Assembly (NCBI RefSeq): GCF_037201965.1 | Contig: NZ_CP147518.1 | Coordinates: 5,449,001-5,513,000, forward strand | Source of the DNA: Spirosoma sp. SC4-14 | Lineage (GTDB): Bacteria; Bacteroidota; Bacteroidia; Cytophagales; Spirosomataceae | Direction of reading: 5' to 3' | DNA: 64,000 nucleotides | Shown here: positions 58,768 to 64,000 of the stretch, piece by piece | Layout: each line of letters starts with the position of its first letter | Position numbering within the stretch: position 1 is the stretch's first letter | Translations under genes and position numbers: made by a program | The notes under the pieces: generated by a model | Told to the model about the DNA's origin: nothing | Seen by the model: only the letters and a program-made list of their open reading frames with translations | The model's database searches: none

Positions 58768-60054
58768 TTACAACTGTGCAAAAGCCTGCTCAAAATCGGC
58801 TTTGATATCGTCGATATGTTCGATACCAACCGAAACACGCAGGGCGGTAGGTGTTACGCCAGCCCCCGATTGTTCCTCTTCGTTCAGTTGAGAATGCGTC
58901 GTTGAAGCCGGATGGATGATCAGCGTTTTCGAATCGCCGACGTTTGCCAGATGACTGATTAACTTCAGGCTATTGACAAATTTTTCGGCACGGGCCTTAT
59001 CCCCTTTCAGCTCAAACGATAGCATACCGCCAAAGCCGCGGGTCAGGTATTTTTTGGCTAATTGGTGGTAAGGACTACTTTCCAGACCCAGATAATTAAC
59101 CGACGATACGTCGGGATGCTGCCGAAGCCAATGCGCCAGAGCCATAGCGTTCTCCCCGGTCCGTTCGATCCGTAATGATAGGGTTTCGAGGCCCTGCAAA
59201 AACAGAAACGAATTGAATGGGCTCGGCGAGGGACCCCAGTCGCGAAGGCCTTCGACCCGTGCCCGAATTATGAACTGGATATTTCCGAACGGACCGCCAA
59301 TCCCAAACACATCGTTTAGCACCAGACCATGATAACTGGGCGACGGCTCCGTAAACTGAGGATATTTGCCGTTGCCCCAATTGTACTTACCCGAATCGAC
59401 AATAACTCCACCGATGCTCGTACCGTGTCCACCGATCCATTTCGTTGCCGATTCTACAATGATGTGTGCCCCATAATCGAACGGACGAAAAAGCGCCCCA
59501 GCCGCACCAAACGTATTGTCGACAATCAGAGGTAGATCATATTTTTCGGCCAATTGGGCAAACGCTTCAAAATCAGGAACATTGAAACCTGGGTTACCAA
59601 TTGTTTCCAGATAGATGAACTTTGTCCGATCATCAATCAGCCGCTCAAAACTTTCGACCTTATCACCATCGGCAAACCGAGCCTCTACTCCAATATTTTT
59701 GAATGAGTTTTTGAACTGGTTATACGATCCTCCGTAGAGGTAAGTGGTCGTAACAAAGTTATCGCCAACGGTCGTAATGTTGTTGATAGCGATAAACTGA
59801 GCAGCATGTCCCGAAGCAACCGCCAACGCCCCTACGCCACCTTCCAGAGCTGCAATTCGTTTTTCGAACACATCGCTGGTTGGATTCATAATGCGGGTGT
59901 AGATGTTCCCAAACTCTTTTAAAGCAAACAAATTAGCTCCGTGCTCCGTATTATTGAAGGTATAGGATGTAGTCTGGTAAATAGGTACGGCGCGGGCATT
60001 AGTTGTTGGGTCAACCTCCTGACCACCGTGCAATTGAAGAGTTTCGAAGTTCAT
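58768..60054 (-). CDS. metY: O-acetylhomoserine sulfhydrylase / aminocarboxypropyltransferase
   Basis: This 428-residue PLP enzyme of the Cys/Met metabolism family makes homocysteine from O-acetylhomoserine and sulfide. Landmarks are ETLQLHGGQEVDPTTNARAVPIYQTTSY (in parts), YTRIMNPTSDVFEKRIAALEGG, VDNTFGAAGALFRPFDYGAHI with the PLP-pairing Asp, and the Schiff-base Lys in ESATKWIGGHGTSIGG. LIIHPASTTHSQLNEEEQ near the end is typical of the MetY branch. The first ATG gives the normal length. Methionine biosynthesis by direct sulfhydrylation is inferred. The flavoenzyme gene follows on the same strand. Confidence 0.96.
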   Translation of the reverse strand: MNFETLQLHGGQEVDPTTNARAVPIYQTTSYTFNNTEHGANLFALKEFGNIYTRIMNPTSDVFEKRIAALEGGVGALAVASGHAAQFIAINNITTVGDNFVTTTYLYGGSYNQFKNSFKNIGVEARFADGDKVESFERLIDDRTKFIYLETIGNPGFNVPDFEAFAQLAEKYDLPLIVDNTFGAAGALFRPFDYGAHIIVESATKWIGGHGTSIGGVIVDSGKYNWGNGKYPQFTEPSPSYHGLVLNDVFGIGGPFGNIQFIIRARVEGLRDWGPSPSPFNSFLFLQGLETLSLRIERTGENAMALAHWLRQHPDVSSVNYLGLESSPYHQLAKKYLTRGFGGMLSFELKGDKARAEKFVNSLKLISHLANVGDSKTLIIHPASTTHSQLNEEEQSGAGVTPTALRVSVGIEHIDDIKADFEQAFAQL

Positions 60055-60131
60055 GCTGTGACTGGTTTTGTTATAATTGTTGTTAGGTAAATTGTTGAGT
60101 AAATCAGAAAGGTAGCTTACGAAGCATAGAG

Positions 60132-61028
60132 TTATCGGGCTGGCTCGTTCGCATTGGCCGACCGCTGGCTAACCACCTTCCGCGTCAGCAAATCAAACGT
60201 TTGCCCTTTGCTCATGAAAAAGAATGGCCCTCCAGTGCTGTTCTGCCCCGATGGATATTTGGCGTTGTTCGAAATTTGATCGGCCGTATAGATGCCCACA
60301 TAGGATGCGCCAAGTACGTCAAATGTATTCTGTTGAACAACAATGGCAGTTCCTTCATCGATGCCTACTCCAAGCAACTCAGGATGTGTTTTGATGACAT
60401 CAATCAGATCGAACTGCCGATTTCGGCGAAGCACATGCTGATCGATGGTTACGTTATGAATAAAATCGAGTCCCTGCGTATGGTCGCCAATCATGATTGC
60501 ATTGCCTTTAGTATCGCCCCGCACCATAAACGACCCCTGAATAGTGGCCCCGGCCGAGGTTCCGCCAATGATTCCACCCCGACTTAATACGCCGTTGAAT
60601 TCTTTGTGTGCGAGTGTGTTCAGATACGAATCGGCTAGTCGCCAATGCCGCCCACCCACAAACCAGATTCCAGTCGCCTTTTTTAGCGGTGCCACAAACG
60701 ACTCCTGATTGGCTACCTTAGGGTCACGCGTGTGCAGCACTGTTATGTTCGTTACGCCCAGACTCTTCAGGCGCTCTACTTCGCGGGGTTCTTTGGTTGC
60801 CGACGAATCGTCGCCCGCCGTTGGAATAATCACAATGCTGGCCTTGGTAGGTCCACCTGCCAGTTCAACAAAACGACTCCAAAGTTCGGGCCCCATGCTT
60901 CCACCCCCTACAATCATCAAAGCTCCTTTTTCAGGCCCAATGGTTTTCGGGGTGGCTGTCGGCTGTCCGTAGCTCCATACGGTACTAAGCAGTAGTCCTA
61001 AAACGAGTAGATTGGCTAATTTTTTCAT
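60132..61028 (-). CDS. cyanophycinase-like serine peptidase (S51), exported
   Basis: This 298-residue protein has a signal peptide (MKKLANLLVLGLLLSTVWSYGQ). The cyanophycinase/peptidase E fold is recognisable: MIVGGGSMGPELWSRFVELAGG, VIIPTAGDDSS, GIWFVGGRHWRLADSYL, the nucleophile Ser in IIGGTSAGATIQGSF, and LGVGIDEGTAIVV. Members hydrolyse cyanophycin (beta-Asp-Arg) in periplasm or medium. No cyanophycin synthetase is nearby, so it may scavenge the external polymer or degrade other beta-aspartyl peptides. It is on the same strand as metY with a 77-bp gap. Confidence 0.92.
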   Translation of the reverse strand: MKKLANLLVLGLLLSTVWSYGQPTATPKTIGPEKGALMIVGGGSMGPELWSRFVELAGGPTKASIVIIPTAGDDSSATKEPREVERLKSLGVTNITVLHTRDPKVANQESFVAPLKKATGIWFVGGRHWRLADSYLNTLAHKEFNGVLSRGGIIGGTSAGATIQGSFMVRGDTKGNAIMIGDHTQGLDFIHNVTIDQHVLRRNRQFDLIDVIKTHPELLGVGIDEGTAIVVQQNTFDVLGASYVGIYTADQISNNAKYPSGQNSTGGPFFFMSKGQTFDLLTRKVVSQRSANANEPAR

Positions 61029-61123
61029 GCATGTTTTTAGTTTATTCAGGTTCCAACAGCCTTGTAGTTTGTTGATGGGCTGCGGTTCCTAAAACTACTA
61101 GTTACATTCGTCAAAATCACTTT

Positions 61124-61405
61124 TCAGGGGCCAATTACGTTTCTTCTGGCCAAATTAACTGGCACCTTTTCGTCAATATACGGCATCAGTTCGTCCGTAT
61201 CTGGAATTACCCGAAACAGCGTGACCACAAACCGGCGTCGACAAACCCACATCTCCACAAAAAAGCGATCGACAGCATAAAGGTGCAATCGAAAATCTGG
61301 CAAATGCCGTGTAGCAACGGGTCTGCCCTGTCGCCAGATTACTGTAGCCTGTTCGGCAAATGGCAACTGCTCAAACTCAGTTGCTTTTTCTGATAACTTA
61401 AGCAT
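61124..61405 (-). CDS. unknown small protein of a Spirosoma-like lineage family
   Basis: Start 61405 (MLKLSEKATEFEQLPFAEQATVIW) gives 93 residues; an ATG 36 nt upstream has no matching sequence. The pattern EFEQLPFAEQATVIWRQGRPV, then YAVDRFFVEMWVCRRRFVVTLFRV and ELMPYIDEKVPV looks like a compact alpha-beta domain. From memory, similar small proteins occur in many copies in related genomes; I cannot verify this here. No function is known. It lies between cyanophycinase and the redoxin-like gene on the same strand. Confidence 0.6.
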   Translation of the reverse strand: MLKLSEKATEFEQLPFAEQATVIWRQGRPVATRHLPDFRLHLYAVDRFFVEMWVCRRRFVVTLFRVIPDTDELMPYIDEKVPVNLARRNVIGP

Positions 61406-61609
61406 AACGATGAGATTACGGATCAGGCAACGCATGGCCACCTGCGTTCAGACAGGCTTTTTTCTGGTCTGCCCGAAAATTAACTGATGTTTGTCGGCTC
61501 TGATAACAACCGACAACTACTCGTAAAGCCAGGAGTATGGGAAAGTTAATGGTCCATTTAGCGTACGGCTACTACTGGCAACCATCAACGATGAATCGAT
61601 TCTTTGTAT

Positions 61610-62338
61610 TCAGAACGGTAGCATATGCGAACTGGCAGCCACCAGCAAACCCAGTACCCAAAGCGCAAAAAATCCGTACGCATAGGCTTTCTGCGTCCCA
61701 ACCAATTGGCCCGCAAATTCAGGATCGGCCGCGCTTAGCGACCACACATGCGACACAACGGCTTCGATGTCGATGGAGGTATCGAAATTTTCGTCCAGAA
61801 ACTGATAAACGATTCGTCGATCGGGGTTAATTACATAAACAGCCGGAATAAATGCGTCGCCCGAAATGCCCGAAACCCGATCCCAAACCGGATTATCTTC
61901 ATCATAAACCCCAAATTGCTTTGCTACCTGCTGATCGGTATCGTGAGCAAGAATAAAAGGCAGGCTTTTGCCTTGCCTGGTTAGTTTTCTGGGCGAATCA
62001 ATTGAAAATACAACCAATTCGACACCAGCCTGATCAAGCACTTTGCCAAGCCGAATGAGGGCCGCTAGCCAGGGTTCGGCATAACGCCCCCAGGAAGCGC
62101 AATAAAAACTGACGACAACCGGCTTGCCAATTGTCAGATCCGGCAACGTTAGTGATTGCCCATATCCCGGTTGTGGGTAGTTATTGAGGGCCGTTTTCCA
62201 GTCGCCTTCCCGACCAACCAGAGTAAAAAAAGGAGCTCTCTCACCGGCTTCCAGCGGTTTTTCATCGATTAGCGGTAGGCATACATTTTTTGCAGTTGCA
62301 TGGCGCTGAACGAATTCATTTTTAAGTTGAAGAGTCAT
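61610..62338 (-). CDS. redoxin-domain protein with C-terminal membrane helix
   Basis: This 242-residue protein has an AhpC/TSA-like redoxin domain (about 28-190): GERAPFFTLVGREGDW, KPVVVSFYCASWGRYAEPWLAAL, VELVVFSIDSPRKLTRQG, FIPAVYVINPDRRIVYQF. The active site has a lone Cys in YCASW instead of the CxxC of thioredoxins, so it resembles a one-Cys peroxiredoxin-like branch. The last 25 residues (AYAYGFFALWVLGLLVAASSHML) form a membrane helix, which would anchor the domain on one face of the membrane. It is probably involved in peroxide or thiol stress; this is inferred. Confidence 0.82.
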   Translation of the reverse strand: MTLQLKNEFVQRHATAKNVCLPLIDEKPLEAGERAPFFTLVGREGDWKTALNNYPQPGYGQSLTLPDLTIGKPVVVSFYCASWGRYAEPWLAALIRLGKVLDQAGVELVVFSIDSPRKLTRQGKSLPFILAHDTDQQVAKQFGVYDEDNPVWDRVSGISGDAFIPAVYVINPDRRIVYQFLDENFDTSIDIEAVVSHVWSLSAADPEFAGQLVGTQKAYAYGFFALWVLGLLVAASSHMLPF

Positions 62339-62510
62339 GAGTATCGGTGTTTATGTTCTTATAATTATTTTATCCTATATATTAAATAGGATATTATTTT
62401 AAGAGGTGAAAATCAATAGTAGGTATGGAATTGAGGCACATCTGACAGCCAGCTAGTGGCTATTGCGAATGAGCCGGGGCCTTCCTGAATGATGAAGGGA
62501 AAAGAAGTCG

Positions 62511-62630
62511 TTCTACGACAAAAAAAGAAAGAAGAATTCTACCCCAGATCAACAACAGGCCATAGCCCGCATTGACATAGCGCACATTCGAAACCGGGAA
62601 TTGAAGGATTCAGAAGAGAGAACCGGTTGA
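62511..62630 (+). pseudogene. possible coding fragment in a 560-bp gene-free stretch
   Basis: The gap 62339-62897 holds no intact gene. One stretch has coding character: TPDQQQAIARIDIAHIRNRE with a following LKDSEERTG and TGA at 62628. The same frame continues beyond with DAWVFIVVIDCTTKQSTKFM to about 62712. No start codon or known family is seen. It may be the tail of a deleted gene, perhaps a mobile one. Two perfect hairpins follow at 62729-62759 and 62810-62887. Confidence 0.3.
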
Positions 62631-62728
62631 GATGCCTGGGTATTCATAGTAGTGATTGACTGTACGACTAAACAGTCGACTAAGTTCATGGGCAAAGGTG
62701 AAAACTATTTTTTAGATTCACAAATCTC

Positions 62729-62759
62729 CTGCGAAAAAAAGAATGTTTTTTTCGCAGGC
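62729..62759. terminator. 13-bp hairpin
   Basis: CCTGCGAAAAAAA (62729-62741) and TTTTTTTCGCAGG (62747-62759) are perfect complements with a 5-nt loop. The T-run lies inside the right arm. Its place after the possible coding fragment suggests a terminator of a lost gene. Confidence 0.6.
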
Positions 62760-62809
62760 TAACTACCTGACCATCAACCTCATTTCTCTATAGACTATTA
62801 TAAAACGCA

Positions 62810-62887
62810 GAAAGCATAACTGCGTGAAAGAGCGGATCTATGACTGTAGATTAGCCATTATTCACTCTTTCACGCAGTTATGCTTTC
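62810..62887. repeat. 23-bp perfect inverted repeat
   Basis: Arms 62810-62832 (GAAAGCATAACTGCGTGAAA plus GAG) and 62865-62887 are perfect complements around a 32-bp spacer. It ends 10 nt before the stop of the minus-strand outer-membrane protein gene. No T-run follows. Confidence 0.85.
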
Positions 62888-62897
62888 CCGCTATACC

Positions 62898-63752
62898 TTA
62901 TTTTATACGTTGTTTCCCCTGAACCTGCATTACGCTTGCCAGCTTCCGCTGAAGGGCAAACGTATAGCTCAAGGTTAGACCATATGTTATTCCACTACCT
63001 GTTCCTCGAAACTGCGCTTGCTGCGATTCACGTCCGTTAACCAGATAAGCGACATTTGTTGTTACTGAGCTTCCTATTCCCCACAGCTTCCGCACCGAAA
63101 GTCCCATATCGAATCGGTCGTTCAAACGAACAGTATATTCTACCCCTGTTTCGGCCATTGCTGTCAGTTGATTATTCAAGGTTGTATGGCCGCTTAAGCG
63201 AATTGGATTTTCCCGACGCCAGTCGTAGTTATTATAGCCTACTAATGAAAACTGACCTTTATCCTGACCGCTATTAGGAACGGCCCACATACCGCCCGTT
63301 AGCCAGAAACCCGAACGGCGCCACGGTCCGCTGGTCGATAAGATCATTCGTTTTGCCCGTAGAAAGAAACTTTGTTTGTCGTTCGTAAACGAAAAACTAT
63401 AGGGACTGCCGTTTACCAGCACATCGGTATGAATGGCCGAATTTGCATAGCCAGCTTCAATAGCCCATTGTTCGCGGTAAGCCCATCCTACCAATGCACT
63501 CCAGCCGGGTTTTGTTACAGGATTGCTAGCGAGTATTCCATTAAAGGAATTGTCGAGTTTAGCCCCGTCAGTTCGACCAAACCCACTCAGTGATACATAC
63601 CACCGATTTTGGATGTAGGCTCCTCCATAGCGGGTAAGTAGTCGGTCATATTGATGACGCTGATTCGGAAGCTGGTAGTAGTCGGCCATCTCCTGCCCCA
63701 GGGCAGGTATGGCAGCCAGCCCTAATAATAAAAAAGCGAAGTAGCGTTTCAT
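62898..63752 (-). CDS. outer-membrane beta-barrel protein of unknown function
   Basis: From MKRYFAFLLLGLAAIPALGQ (63752; two more ATGs lie 3 and 12 nt upstream) this is a 284-residue exported protein. The mature part is rich in alternating aromatic/polar strands with Gly turns: YVSLSGFGRTDGAKLDN, GWAYREQWAIEAGYANS, LTAMAETGVEYTVRLND, and GITYGLTLSYTFAL near the end. This is the look of an 8- to 12-strand porin-like barrel, and similar proteins are common in Bacteroidota. No ligand is apparent. It stands alone, with a perfect palindrome directly downstream. Confidence 0.8.
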   Translation of the reverse strand: MKRYFAFLLLGLAAIPALGQEMADYYQLPNQRHQYDRLLTRYGGAYIQNRWYVSLSGFGRTDGAKLDNSFNGILASNPVTKPGWSALVGWAYREQWAIEAGYANSAIHTDVLVNGSPYSFSFTNDKQSFFLRAKRMILSTSGPWRRSGFWLTGGMWAVPNSGQDKGQFSLVGYNNYDWRRENPIRLSGHTTLNNQLTAMAETGVEYTVRLNDRFDMGLSVRKLWGIGSSVTTNVAYLVNGRESQQAQFRGTGSGITYGLTLSYTFALQRKLASVMQVQGKQRIK

Positions 63753-63900
63753 CATACAACACAATTAATTTCTTACCCCAAAGTAACACACTTAATCAAT
63801 TGTCTGTTAACTTTTTACAGAATTTTAATCCTTTTCTTACTACATAGACTCCTTAAATGCGAAAAAGGCTGGAATCTGCATCAACTTTTTAAAAAATAGT

Positions 63901-63932
63901 GGGCCGAATCCTCATTTACTGTGGTTCGGCCC
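63901..63932. terminator. 8-bp hairpin near the right edge
   Basis: GGGCCGAA (63901-63908) and TTCGGCCC (63925-63932) flank a 16-nt loop. The 245 bp from the outer-membrane protein start to the window end hold no gene. The hairpin may be the terminator of a gene beyond the edge. Confidence 0.45.
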
Positions 63933-64000
63933 AATAGTAACAACCCGATTTCATTGAGCACATTTACCCAAGCCAGGTCAAGGCAATTACTTAACAGCGA

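Noticed and set aside
1..64000. tRNA, rRNA or riboswitch genes
   Set aside because: No cloverleaf with conserved TTCGA-type arms, no rRNA-like stretch and no known riboswitch core was recognised by eye; a covariance-model scan would be decisive.

Overview
The window looks like a chromosomal segment of a Bacteroidota bacterium, most likely Cytophagales and close to Spirosoma. This is inferred from a SusC/SusD pair with a FecR anti-sigma factor and an ECF sigma factor, several TonB-dependent receptors with carboxypeptidase-regulatory-like N-domains, a LytS/LytTR two-component pair, a TAnnTTTG-type promoter, and roughly 50% GC codon use. No rRNA, tRNA, CRISPR array or complete insertion sequence was recognised.

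Layout. 1-3.2 kb: the 5' 1065 codons of a minus-strand surface protein (macroglobulin-like domain plus TonB plug) that runs off the left edge. 3.2-9.6 kb: an ABM-domain protein, a decayed GxxExxY gene, an aldo/keto reductase, an OmpR/QseC-type two-component system and a TonB receptor. 9.7-17.3 kb: a putative glycoside hydrolase, an SDR, a tryptophan 2,3-dioxygenase-like protein, and a His-rich membrane protein plus TonB receptor behind a DtxR-like palindrome. 17.5-26 kb: a glycan-uptake locus (FecR, SusC, SusD, LamG lipoprotein) with a convergent ECF sigma factor. 26.1-30.1 kb: a WYL regulator divergent from an unrecognised gene family: two paralogues with the same upstream box, flanking a small protein and a 3'-damaged ankyrin protein. 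This is the best candidate for an undescribed system.

30.1-34 kb: an amidase, a VOC protein and small unknown genes. 34-46.5 kb: a defence/toxin-antitoxin island with an HNH endonuclease, a DUF3037 protein, a PIN toxin-antitoxin, a RES-Xre toxin-antitoxin, a ceramidase-like enzyme, and a complete four-gene Wadjet (JetABCD) anti-plasmid system. Wadjet here has two oddities: a relic of an Rpn-type gene between jetA and jetB, and a 15-bp tandem repeat coding for RNxGP pentapeptides in the ATPase head of JetC. 46.6-64 kb: mostly housekeeping and general metabolism (alkyltransferase-like protein, lgt, yidD, GroES, sialate esterase, LytS/LytTR, OmpA, carotenoid-type oxidoreductase, MetY, cyanophycinase, redoxin, outer-membrane protein).

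A theme across the window is about twenty long, often perfect intergenic palindromes (arms of 11-42 bp). Most start within 50 nt of a stop codon. They differ in sequence, but some share cores (TTTACGGTTGC, GACAGGAT, CAGAG-type). They may act as bidirectional terminators, be small mobile repeats, or both.
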